Shown here: positions 6,346-13,740 of the stretch, piece by piece
Numbering within the stretch: position 1 is the first letter of the stretch
How the letters are laid out: every line of letters starts with the position of its first letter
Source of the DNA: a virus
Virus record (IMG/VR): IMGVR_UViG_3300034200_002009
Coordinates: 1 to 23,309 of that record
Strand: one strand, 5' to 3'
DNA: 23,309 bases
Position numbers and translations under genes: made by a program
The notes under the pieces: model-generated
The model's database searches: none
Told to the model about the DNA's origin: nothing
The model's input: the letters and a program-made list of their open reading frames with translations, nothing else

Positions 6346-7631
6346 GCCTCACCTTCGTATCGCTGTTCTCCGGTGTCGGCGGGTTCGACCTCGGACTGGA
6401 GCGCGCCGGGTGGCGATGCGTCGCCCAGGTCGAGTGGGACAAGCAATGCCAAGCGGTGCTGGCGCGGCATTGGCCTGACGTGCCTCGCTGGGCCGATGTG
6501 GCCGACGTGCGGGGCGACGAACTGCCGCCCGCCGACGTGGTCGCTTTCGGGTCGCCCTGCCAAGACCTGTCCGTCGCCGGCCGTCGTGCCGGATTCGTCG
6601 AGGGTGGCCGAAGCAACTTGTTCTTCGAGGCCATCCGAATCATCAAGGAGATGCGAGATGCAACAGATGGAACTCTTCCCCGATTCGTCGTATGGGAGAA
6701 CGTCGTCGGTGCCCTCTCAAGCAATCAAGGTGCAGACTTCGCAGCGGTCATCGACGCGCTGGCAGAAGTCGGGGCGGTGGACATCGGATGGCGAGTGCTG
6801 GACGCGCGCTGGTTCGGAGTGCCCCAGCGTCGTCGTCGAGTGTTCGTTGTCGCAGATCTTGCAGGCAGATGCGCCGGAGCGGTATCGACTGAGCCCGAGG
6901 GCGTGCGCTGGGATTCTGACGAGGGTGGAGCGGCGTGGGCGGGCGATCCCGGCGGAGCTGCGCGAGGCCTTGCAAGCGGTGGCGTCACGTTCGACATGAG
7001 CGAGCGCGGCCGCAATGGCGAGGTGTCGGTGGAGCCGACGAGAGAACTGGCCGCTGCGCTGCGGGCCGGTGATGGTGGGTCATCCCGAAGCAGAGTCATC
7101 GCACACACACACACAACCGCCCTCACGGCAGGACTTGCTAGTGGCGGGCCTGACGCCGCACACGCCTGCGCCGGTTGGCTGGTCAGCCACCGAGAAGGAC
7201 ATAGCAGCCCCGCTGCTGGCGTCGCAGGGCGGGCTACGGACGACCGATGTGGACGGTGCAACATGGGTGGTGGAGCAGTGAGCGACCCGCTGCCCTTCTC
7301 GAAAGCGGGTCGTGCCCGTTCCGTCGATGACGGTGAGACATGGGTACCGGGCGAGGTGTCGCCGACGCTCAACGCGTTCGACAACGGCACCGAATCACGG
7401 GCGACGGTGACCATCACCACCGGCACCGTAGTGCGCCGGCTGACCCCGCTGGAATGTGAGCGACTGATGGGCTGGCCCGACGATCACACCCGCTGGCGTG
7501 CCGACGGCACCGAAGTCAGCGACTCGGCCCGGTATCGCATGTGCGGCAACGGTGTCGCCTCGCCGGTCGCCGCCTACGTCGCTGCGTGCATCAACCGGGC
7601 ACTTGAGCAGGAGGCCACCGATGCTGCCTGA
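6342..7631 (+). CDS. C5-cytosine DNA methyltransferase (Dcm type), 429 residues
   Basis: It transfers a methyl group from S-adenosylmethionine to cytosine C5. Visible motifs in order: I FSGVGGFD (9-16), IV GSPCQDLS with catalytic Cys73, VI ENV (119-121), VIII PQRRRRVF (161-168), then a long target-recognition region, and IX-X LTPLECERLMGWPDDHTRW with MCGNGVASPVA near the end. ATG 6342 overlaps the WhiB gene stop. It probably protects phage DNA from host restriction. Oddities: codons 107-219 (6660-6998) are also read in +1 by another gene, with visibly poor third-position GC in this frame, and the stretch near 7180-7280 looks better coded in the +1 frame. It may therefore carry compensating shifts. 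Confidence 0.93.
   Translation: MSLTFVSLFSGVGGFDLGLERAGWRCVAQVEWDKQCQAVLARHWPDVPRWADVADVRGDELPPADVVAFGSPCQDLSVAGRRAGFVEGGRSNLFFEAIRIIKEMRDATDGTLPRFVVWENVVGALSSNQGADFAAVIDALAEVGAVDIGWRVLDARWFGVPQRRRRVFVVADLAGRCAGAVSTEPEGVRWDSDEGGAAWAGDPGGAARGLASGGVTFDMSERGRNGEVSVEPTRELAAALRAGDGGSSRSRVIAHTHTTALTAGLASGGPDAAHACAGWLVSHREGHSSPAAGVAGRATDDRCGRCNMGGGAVSDPLPFSKAGRARSVDDGETWVPGEVSPTLNAFDNGTESRATVTITTGTVVRRLTPLECERLMGWPDDHTRWRADGTEVSDSARYRMCGNGVASPVAAYVAACINRALEQEATDAA
6658..6999 (+). CDS. Overlapping +1-frame phage protein inside the methyltransferase gene, 113 residues
   Basis: ATG 6658 is preceded by AAGGAG at 6645-6650, seven bases upstream, a near-ideal ribosome binding site. The product begins MQQMELFPDSSYGR and has a Ser/Trp/Arg-rich middle. 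It ends with a helical motif, YRLSPRACAGILTRVERRG, then AIPAELREALQAVA. From memory, this 'LSPxACxGILRRAxxRGxxLPxxLxxAL' ending recurs in phage hypothetical proteins; the Ser-Glu-Cys/Trp-Pro-Ser stretch just before it is the shifted reading of Dcm motif VIII. By rough hand count about three quarters of third positions are G/C in this frame, against about 60% in the Dcm frame. Function is unknown. It could be a DNA-binding or methyltransferase accessory protein. Confidence 0.65.
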   Translation: MQQMELFPDSSYGRTSSVPSQAIKVQTSQRSSTRWQKSGRWTSDGECWTRAGSECPSVVVECSLSQILQADAPERYRLSPRACAGILTRVERRGRAIPAELREALQAVASRST

Positions 7632-8022
7632 CCGCACCCTGCTCGCCTGCACCGGCCGGGCCGACGAGATGTGTGTCGACTCCTGGCGGCCCGCCCACCA
7701 GCGCGCCAAGCAGGAACGCACCGGCAAAGCCATCTGCGCCGGCTGCCCCACCCTCGACCGCTGCCGGACATGGGTGCTGAACAAACCCGACGACCCGTCG
7801 CCGGTCATGGTCGTCGGCGGCATGACACCGGGCGAGCGGAGACGGGCACGCCCACCCGCACAACCGCCGCCCGAACGGCAACAGCTCGCCCCGTGCGGCA
7901 CAAACAGCGCCTACCAGCGGCACCGCCGCCGAGGCGAACACTGCCCCACCTGCGCCGCAGCGTGGAGCGCATACAGCCAGACGTACCACCAACTTCGCAA
8001 ACAGGGAAAGGGCGCAGCATGA
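7621..8022 (+). CDS. Second WhiB-like protein, 133 residues
   Basis: AGGAG at 7610-7614 precedes ATG 7621, which overlaps the methyltransferase by 11 bases. The WhiB-like cluster is Cys10, Cys39, Cys42 and Cys48 (CAGCPTLDRC), with an extra Cys18, followed by VVGGMTPGERRR, the WhiB Gly turn and basic stretch. The turn lacks the usual Trp. After a Pro/Gln linker the C-terminus holds CGTNSAYQRHRRRGEHCPTC, the same added motif as in the 5914 gene. Two diverged WhiB-like copies within 2 kb may regulate different stages or partners. That is inference. Confidence 0.8.
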   Translation: MLPDRTLLACTGRADEMCVDSWRPAHQRAKQERTGKAICAGCPTLDRCRTWVLNKPDDPSPVMVVGGMTPGERRRARPPAQPPPERQQLAPCGTNSAYQRHRRRGEHCPTCAAAWSAYSQTYHQLRKQGKGAA

Positions 8023-10550
8023 GCGCACTGCAAGACGACATCACCTATCACGACTTCCTCACCGACAAGCTCACCTTCTCGGCGTTCTACGGCCACGAAG
8101 TCGACGACGACGACATCCACCCGAGCCTGTACCCGCACCAGCGCGCCATCGTCCGCTGGGCCGTGCATGGCGGCCGTCGGGCGATCTTCGCCCGGTTCGG
8201 TCTCGGCAAGTCGGTGATGCAACTTGAGACGCTGCGCCTGACGATCGACCAAGCCGGCGGCCGTGGCCTCATCATCTGCCCGCTCGGCGTGCGCCAGGAG
8301 TTCAAGCGTGACGCCGCCCGGCTCGGGCTTGACCTGACGTTCGTGCGCCGCTCCGAAGAGGTCGACGCCGCCGACGGCCGCATGTTCATCACGAACTACG
8401 AGAGCGTGCGAGACGGCAAACTCGACCCCAACCTGTTCACCGCCGTGTCGCTCGACGAGGCGAGCGTGCTGCGCTCGTTCGGGTCCAAGACGTATCAGGA
8501 GTTCCTGACCCTGTTCGCCGCCGTGCCCTACCGGTTCGTGGCCACCGCCACGCCCTCACCGAACCGGTACAAGGAACTGATCCACTACGCCGGCTACCTC
8601 GGCGTGATGGACACCGGCCAGGCGCTCACCCGATGGTTCAAGCGCGACAGCACCCAGGCGAACAACCTCACCATCCACCCGCACAAGGCGGATGAGTTCT
8701 GGCTTTGGTTGTCGACGTGGGCAGCGTTCGTGCAGCAGCCGAGCGACCTCGGATTCAGCGACGACGGCTACACCCTGCCGCCGATGCAGGTGCACCGACA
8801 CGAGGTGTACGTCGATCACACCGCCGGTGGCCACGTCGACAACGACGGCACCGTGCAGCTCTTCCGAGGCGAGTCGATGTCGATGGTCGAAGCATCACGG
8901 GAGAAGCAGCGCACGCTCGACCTGCGCATCGCCGAGATGGTGACGATCATCGACCAGTATCGCGACGACGGCGACCTCGATCAGATCGTGCTCTGGTGCG
9001 ATCTGAACGTCGAGCAGGACGCCATTGAGCGGGCGCTGACCGACGCCGGCATCTCGTGGTCGTCGATCCACGGCTCGCTCGATGTCGACGAGGCCGAGGC
9101 CCGGATGGCGCAGTGGCGCAACCGGGAAACCGTCGCCCTCATCGGCAAGCCGGTCATGCTCGGCCAGGGCGTGAACCTGCAGCAGTGCAACAAGGCGATC
9201 TTCGTTGGCATCACCTACAAGTTCAACGACCTCATCCAGGCGACGCATCGCCTGCAGCGATTCGGCCAGACCCGAACCGTGCAAACACACATCATCCACG
9301 CTGATTCTGAGCGCAACGTCTGGACGACGCTCATGGAGAAGTGGGACCAACACAGGGAGCTAACCACCACCATGTCCGCACTCATCAAAGAACACGGCTT
9401 GTCGTCGATCTCGGTCGACCAAACCCTGAAGCGATCCATCGGCGTGCAGCGCCAGGAGGCGACCGGCGCCGGGTGGATGCACGTCCACAACGACACCGTC
9501 GCCGAAGGCGAACTGCTCGACACCGACTCGATCGACATGATGCTCACGTCGATCCCGTTCGCGAACCAGTACGAATACACCGCCGCCGCTGAGGACTTCG
9601 GGCACTCCGACACGCCCGACCACTTCTGGGCCCAGATGGACTACCTCACGCCGAACCTGCTGCGCGCCCTGCGTCCGGGCCGAGTGTTCGCCGTGCACGT
9701 CAAGGACCGCATCCTGTTCGGCAACCAGTACGGCACCGGCTCGCCGACCGTGTCGCCGCTGCACGCCCAAGCGATCGACCACTACCGCCGGCACGGCTTC
9801 GACTACTTCGGGATGATCACCGTCGTCACCGACGTCGTGCGCGAGAACAATCAGACCTATCGGCTCACCTATGGCGAGATGCGCAAGGACTCGACCCGCA
9901 TGGGCTGCGGGATGCCCGAGTATGTGCTGCTGTTCCGCAAGCCGCAGACCGACCGATCGAGGGGCTACGCCGACGTCCCAGTCATGCACGACCAGAGCGA
10001 CTATTCGCTCGCCCGCTGGCAGATCGACGCCGCCGCCTACTGGCGCTCCAACGGCGACCGCGCCCTCACGCCTGACGAGTTCGCCGCCCTCACCGTGAAG
10101 CAGCAGATTCACATGTTCACCCTGCACTCGCTCACCCACGTCTACGACTTCGACGAGCACGTCGCCATCGGCGAAGAACTCCTGAGCCGCAACCGGCTCC
10201 CCAAGACCTTCGCCCTGCTGTCGCCGGGCTCACACAACCCTGACGTGTGGCACGACGTGAACCGGATGGACACCGCCAACGCCGCCCAGGTGCGCGACGG
10301 CCGAGAGATGCACGTCTGCCCGATGCAACACGACATCGTCGACCGGCTGATCGAGCGCTTCACGAACAAGGGCGACCTCGTGTATGACCCGTTCGGCGGT
10401 CTGGCCACCACCGTCTACCGTGCGCTCGGCCTCGGCCGCCAGGGCCGAGCCGTCGAACTGAATCGCAACTACTGGGCCGACGGTGTCCGCTACTGCGAGA
10501 TCGCTGAGGCGAAGGCGTCGATGCCGACGTTGTTCGACATCGCCGAGTGA
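8019..10550 (+). CDS. SNF2-like helicase fused to N4/N6-type DNA methyltransferase, 843 residues
   Basis: Residues 35-450 form a superfamily 2 helicase core: Walker A RFGLGKS (59-65), motif II DEAS (146-149), motif III ATATPSP (175-181), and motif VI ATHRLQRFGQT (408-418). Residues 480-843 form an amino-methyltransferase: TSIPF (510-514) in place of the usual TSPPY/DPPY, a conserved block around VVRENNQTYRL, and the late SAM-binding motif DPFGGLATTVYRALG with an acidic VELN strand. This is a permuted, beta-type order. Fused helicase-methylases are known in phages and in DarB-type anti-restriction proteins; a role in modifying phage DNA while it is translocated or replicated is plausible. ATG 8019 overlaps the previous stop by four bases. 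The replacement of Pro by Ile in the catalytic motif is odd but seems typical of this phage group. Confidence 0.9.
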   Translation: MSALQDDITYHDFLTDKLTFSAFYGHEVDDDDIHPSLYPHQRAIVRWAVHGGRRAIFARFGLGKSVMQLETLRLTIDQAGGRGLIICPLGVRQEFKRDAARLGLDLTFVRRSEEVDAADGRMFITNYESVRDGKLDPNLFTAVSLDEASVLRSFGSKTYQEFLTLFAAVPYRFVATATPSPNRYKELIHYAGYLGVMDTGQALTRWFKRDSTQANNLTIHPHKADEFWLWLSTWAAFVQQPSDLGFSDDGYTLPPMQVHRHEVYVDHTAGGHVDNDGTVQLFRGESMSMVEASREKQRTLDLRIAEMVTIIDQYRDDGDLDQIVLWCDLNVEQDAIERALTDAGISWSSIHGSLDVDEAEARMAQWRNRETVALIGKPVMLGQGVNLQQCNKAIFVGITYKFNDLIQATHRLQRFGQTRTVQTHIIHADSERNVWTTLMEKWDQHRELTTTMSALIKEHGLSSISVDQTLKRSIGVQRQEATGAGWMHVHNDTVAEGELLDTDSIDMMLTSIPFANQYEYTAAAEDFGHSDTPDHFWAQMDYLTPNLLRALRPGRVFAVHVKDRILFGNQYGTGSPTVSPLHAQAIDHYRRHGFDYFGMITVVTDVVRENNQTYRLTYGEMRKDSTRMGCGMPEYVLLFRKPQTDRSRGYADVPVMHDQSDYSLARWQIDAAAYWRSNGDRALTPDEFAALTVKQQIHMFTLHSLTHVYDFDEHVAIGEELLSRNRLPKTFALLSPGSHNPDVWHDVNRMDTANAAQVRDGREMHVCPMQHDIVDRLIERFTNKGDLVYDPFGGLATTVYRALGLGRQGRAVELNRNYWADGVRYCEIAEAKASMPTLFDIAE

Positions 10551-12703
10551 TGCCCGCAACGACACCAGCACCGGACGACATGCACCAGGCGGCCGAGAAG
10601 CTCGCCGCCCTCGGCTTCAGGGTGCTACCGATCCGGCCCGGCATGAAACACCCGCCGATGTCGGCATGGCAGGAGGCGGCGACCACCCGCACCGACACGC
10701 TGCGGAACTGGTGGCACGGGCTGTACCGAGGATTCGGTGTCGGCATCGCAACCGGACATCTCGACACCGGCGAGCCGTTCTTCGTGCTCGACATCGACGA
10801 GCGCGACGCCTACTCGGGCGCCGACACGCTCGCCGACCTCGAGAAGCAGTACGGGCCGCTGCCGGCGACCATCACGTCGATCACCGGTAGCGGCAGTGAA
10901 CACCGCTTCCTCGCCGTGCCCGAGGGCCGCCCAGTGCCACGCAATGACCAGTCCGGGCGTCTCGGTGTCGGGCTCGACATCCGAGGCGAAGGCGGCCAAG
11001 TCGTCGTCGCCCCCACCATCCACCCGAACGGCAACCCGTACGCCTGGGAAGTCGGCCACGCCCCCGACGAGATCGACATGGCCGTCGCCCCCGACTGGCT
11101 GCTCGACCTGCTCGCCCCGGTGGAGCGCACCGCACCGACGACACCGACCGGCACCCGGCTACGCGACCCGTTCACGCTCGCCGCCTCGCCCGCCGACCGA
11201 TGGAACGACCGCACCACCTGGCCCGAGCTGCTCGAGCGGGACGGCTGGCAGTTGCACCACATCGACGCCGACGGCGAGCAGCACTGGACCCGGCCCGGCA
11301 AGGATCGGCGGGAAGGCACCAGCGCCACCGTCGGATGGCAAGGCAACGATGCTCTCAAGGTGTTCACCTCGGCCGTGCCGTGGCTCACCGCCGAGCGCAC
11401 CTACAGTCGATTCCAGTACGAGGCAGCGGCCCGGTTCGGCGGCGACGAGCGGTCGATGGCACGCCAGATCATCGCTGATGAAGGCGCCGCTGTCGTCGGT
11501 GCGCTCCCGGTGGTGCCCGTCGGCACCGAAGCGCCCGCCAGCGACGAACTGAGCGAATACGACGCCGCCCTGCGGGCGCTGCTGCTCGACTGGCCCGAGT
11601 TCTGGCGCAAGGACACCGCCGAGGCGACATGGATCGCCGAGCCGGTCGTCGCCGAGGGGCGCGCCACGGCGCTGTTCGCTCCCGGCGGGACCGGCAAATC
11701 GCTGTTTGCCCTGTGGCTCTGCGCATCGGTGGCGACCGGCTCGGCCGGGCTCGACGGCCAGCCGCTGCGCCGACGGCGAGTGCTGTACCTCGACTACGAG
11801 ATGACCGCCGACGACCTCGCCGAGCGGCTCATGGCGATGGATTTCGACGCCGACGTCGACCTGAGCGGCCTGCACTACGCCCTGCTGCCATCGCTGCCAC
11901 CCGCCGACGCCCCCGAGGGTGGCAAGGCCATCGCTCGGCTTGCGCAGATGGTCGACGCCGACCTGGTCGTCATCGACACCTTCGGTCGGGCCGTCGCCGG
12001 CGACGAGAACGACGCCGACACGGTGCGCAACTTCTACCGCTGGACCGGGCTGCACCTGAAGGCCGAGGGGCGTGCGTTCCTGCGGGTCGATCACGCTGGC
12101 AAGGACGTCGAGAAGGGCCAGCGAGGCACCTCGGCGAAGAACGACGACGTCGATGTGGTCTGGCGGATGATGAAGGCCGACGGCGGCTTCACCCTGAAGG
12201 CGACGAAGCGGCGCATGGGATGGGTGCCCGAGGAGGTCGTGCTGATGCAGCGAGACGAGCCGCAGCTGCACTACAAGGTCGGCATGGAGGCGGTGCCAGC
12301 GGGCACCACCGAAACCGTCAGCGACCTCGACGACCTCGGTGTCGCCCCCGACGCATCTGCCCGCAAGGCCGCCGAAGCGCTGCGGGCGGCAGGCCGCTCG
12401 GCGAAGAATGACCGCATCCGTGCAGCGCAGAAAGTGCGTCGTACGAGGCTCTTGCAGCCTGTGGATAACCCCATGAAAAGCGCGCCCCGAAGTGCGGGGC
12501 GCGGTCTCGAAACGGAGCGCGCCCCGATTCTGGGGGCGCACCGGGGCGCGGTTGACGAAACCCCTGCTCACGATGTGGGGCGCGGTGCGGGGCGCGGTGG
12601 GGCGCGGTACCCCGACGCAACTGGGGCGCGCCCCCCCTTTCTATTAGGGGGCGCACCCAGCGTGAGCCCCGACAAGCCAGTGCCATCAATGGACGACTTC
12701 TGA
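10550..12703 (+). CDS. Bifunctional primase-polymerase / RepA-like helicase ATPase, 717 residues
   Basis: The N-terminus is a prim-pol domain: KHPP (33-36), FFVLDIDERD with metal-binding Asp81 and Asp83, SGSEHRF (His118), and LDIRGEGGQVVVAP (142-155). A RecA/RepA-type ATPase follows: Walker A PGGTGKS (378-384), a DYE strand, and Walker B LVVIDTFGRA (about 472-481), with DHAGK sensor-like residues. It likely initiates replication by unwinding and priming. ATG 10550 overlaps the helicase-methylase stop by one base; GTG 10547 is an alternative. The last 90 residues are a low-complexity Arg/Gly/Ala/Pro tail, because the DNA there is an octamer array next to a DnaA box; the protein ends SMDDF. Confidence 0.88.
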   Translation: MPATTPAPDDMHQAAEKLAALGFRVLPIRPGMKHPPMSAWQEAATTRTDTLRNWWHGLYRGFGVGIATGHLDTGEPFFVLDIDERDAYSGADTLADLEKQYGPLPATITSITGSGSEHRFLAVPEGRPVPRNDQSGRLGVGLDIRGEGGQVVVAPTIHPNGNPYAWEVGHAPDEIDMAVAPDWLLDLLAPVERTAPTTPTGTRLRDPFTLAASPADRWNDRTTWPELLERDGWQLHHIDADGEQHWTRPGKDRREGTSATVGWQGNDALKVFTSAVPWLTAERTYSRFQYEAAARFGGDERSMARQIIADEGAAVVGALPVVPVGTEAPASDELSEYDAALRALLLDWPEFWRKDTAEATWIAEPVVAEGRATALFAPGGTGKSLFALWLCASVATGSAGLDGQPLRRRRVLYLDYEMTADDLAERLMAMDFDADVDLSGLHYALLPSLPPADAPEGGKAIARLAQMVDADLVVIDTFGRAVAGDENDADTVRNFYRWTGLHLKAEGRAFLRVDHAGKDVEKGQRGTSAKNDDVDVVWRMMKADGGFTLKATKRRMGWVPEEVVLMQRDEPQLHYKVGMEAVPAGTTETVSDLDDLGVAPDASARKAAEALRAAGRSAKNDRIRAAQKVRRTRLLQPVDNPMKSAPRSAGRGLETERAPILGAHRGAVDETPAHDVGRGAGRGGARYPDATGARPPFLLGGAPSVSPDKPVPSMDDF
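12460..12655 (+). other. Candidate replication origin: DnaA box and GGGGCGCG iteron-like array
   Basis: TGTGGATAA at 12460-12468 is a perfect complement of the DnaA consensus TTATCCACA. It is followed by nine exact GGGGCGCG octamers: forward at 12496, 12543, 12577, 12589, 12599 and 12623; reverse at 12481, 12518 and 12627. Two one-off copies (GGGGCGCA) lie at 12533 and 12648. Some pair into hairpins, for example a 9-bp stem at 12481-12489/12495-12503 with loop AAGTG. Position inside the initiator-like gene is typical of self-contained replicons. Origin function is inference. Confidence 0.5.
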
Positions 12704-12712
12704 GGAACCAAC

Positions 12713-13213
12713 ATGACCCGCACACGCATCGACATCCAACTCGCCGCCGCCGCCACCCTGCTCGAGCGCCTGGCCTCGTTGTACCCCTCGGCGCTCGGCC
12801 ACCTCGCCCGGGAGCTGCACATCCTCGACGGCCTGCCCAGCATCGCCAGCGGTGCCGGTGTGATCCGTGGCGCCACCGACGTCGAAGCGCTCACCGCTGT
12901 CGAACGGGTCGCCGACCGGCGCATCCGGTTCTCGACCGAGATCGACACGCTGCGCGAAGACGCCCAAGCGGTCGTCGACATGGTGCACGCCCTGGCGCAC
13001 ATGATCGACCGGGCCGCCGGCCTGCGGGCACCCGTCGAGGTCGCCCGCTGCCGGGACTCGCTGCACGGCCGTGACGGGGCCCTCGACTGGGGCGACCCGA
13101 CGTGCGAGGAGATCCCGGCGAAGGCTGGGCTGTGCTCGGCGTGCTACCAGCGCGAGCGACGGTGGCGCATCGCTGAGGGGCTGGCCGAGCGGCACACGGA
13201 GCCGGCGGCGTGA
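12713..13213 (+). CDS. Phage protein with C-terminal zinc-like site, 166 residues
   Basis: GAGGA at 12702-12706 supports ATG 12713. The first 115 residues are helical (LAAAATLLERLASLYP, then VDMVHALAHMIDRAAG). The last 50 carry four Cys (RCRDS, PTCEE, and LCSACYQRERRW), which fit a zinc ribbon. It stands between the replication initiator and the packaging genes, and its stop overlaps the next GTG by four bases. I do not recognise a named family; zinc-dependent DNA or RNA binding is possible. Confidence 0.7.
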   Translation: MTRTRIDIQLAAAATLLERLASLYPSALGHLARELHILDGLPSIASGAGVIRGATDVEALTAVERVADRRIRFSTEIDTLREDAQAVVDMVHALAHMIDRAAGLRAPVEVARCRDSLHGRDGALDWGDPTCEEIPAKAGLCSACYQRERRWRIAEGLAERHTEPAA

Positions 13214-13332
13214 AACCTGGCGATCTACCTGCGGCGATGTTGGACAATGAAACCAGCGGCCGCTATCGTCGGTGTAGTCAGCCGTCGTGTGCCCGCAGTG
13301 GCCCGGCGGCTGTGCCATGTCGGGAGTGCTGA
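13210..13332 (+). CDS. 40-residue four-Cys mini-protein
   Basis: GTG 13210 overlaps the upstream stop (GTGA), and its stop at 13330-13332 overlaps the next ATG (TGATG). The C-terminal half is RRCSQPSCARSGPAAVPCREC, with Cys at 22, 27, 37 and 40, a spacing that suits one zinc ion. It lies below usual gene-calling lengths. Tight coupling on both sides and the Cys pattern support it; the binding site before GTG is weak. Function is unknown. Confidence 0.5.
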   Translation: MKPGDLPAAMLDNETSGRYRRCSQPSCARSGPAAVPCREC

Positions 13333-13607
13333 TGCCTGGCCGGAACCGTTCCCACTACAGCGGCGACTATCAGCGCCGAGCCCGTGCGGTGCGCCAGGCA
13401 GCCAACGCCAACCCGCTCACCCGCTGCTGGCGGTGCGGCCGCACGCTCGACGAGCACGGCTCCGGTGTCCGCTGGGACGCTGGCCATCTCCGTGACGGCG
13501 ATCCGACATCGCCGCTCGCACCCGAGGCGAGCAGCTGCAACCGTTCGGCTGGTGCGGCTGCGGGCAACCGTCGCCGTCGTGGGCTTGAGGTGAGTCGCGA
13601 ATGGTGA
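13332..13607 (+). CDS. Small HNH endonuclease ahead of terminase, 91 residues
   Basis: A Cys pair (CWRCG, residues 34-38) and WDAGHLRDGDPTSPLAPE, followed by CNRSAGAAAG, match the small actinophage HNH family that sits next to terminase genes. The His of AGH and the Asn of CN are the likely catalytic and metal residues. In several phages such HNH proteins work with the terminase for cos cutting or packaging. ATG 13332 is coupled to the previous stop. A longer in-frame start at 13287 would overlap that gene. Confidence 0.8.
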   Translation: MPGRNRSHYSGDYQRRARAVRQAANANPLTRCWRCGRTLDEHGSGVRWDAGHLRDGDPTSPLAPEASSCNRSAGAAAGNRRRRGLEVSREW

Positions 13608-13634
13608 CCCCACCCGGGGGGACATGCGTTCCCG

Positions 13635-13648
13635 TGCATGAACATGCA
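13635..13648 (+). promoter_or_regulatory. Operator-like dyad 1 (TGCATGAACATGCA)
   Basis: The arms TGCAT/ATGCA are separated by GAAC and extend to 6-bp arms (GTGCAT/ATGCAC, 13634-13649). It matches dyad 2 in 12 of 14 positions. The identity of a binding protein is unknown. Confidence 0.45.
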
Positions 13649-13716
13649 CACACAGAGCACCCCGGAAACTTCGCCACGTATATTTACCCTGGTAGAGGGG
13701 TTGCACGCTGGCCCTT

Positions 13717-13734
13717 CCGACCGGCGCCGGTCGG
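13717..13734 (+). promoter_or_regulatory. 18-bp perfect palindrome CCGACCGGCGCCGGTCGG
   Basis: Every base pairs with its partner around the centre of GGCGCC. It could be a regulator-binding site or a nuclease/terminase recognition element. No T-run follows, so it is not a standard intrinsic terminator. Confidence 0.5.
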
Positions 13735-13740
13735 CCCGAG

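Noticed and set aside
7102-7115. (CA)7 tract in the methyltransferase gene as a phase-variation switch
   Set aside because: Seven units are short, and there is no sign of an alternative complete frame that a two-base change would restore.
11159-12571. 470-codon minus-strand frame
   Set aside because: Antisense to the primase-helicase gene; no motif and no ribosome binding site.
12623-12655. Intrinsic terminator at the end of the primase-helicase gene
   Set aside because: An 8-bp GC stem with an AT loop exists, but no T-run follows and the coding frame continues through it; it fits better as part of the octamer array.
13247-13495. 82-residue frame from ATG 13247
   Set aside because: It overlaps the four-Cys protein and HNH gene in another frame and is Arg/Pro-rich like other shadows.
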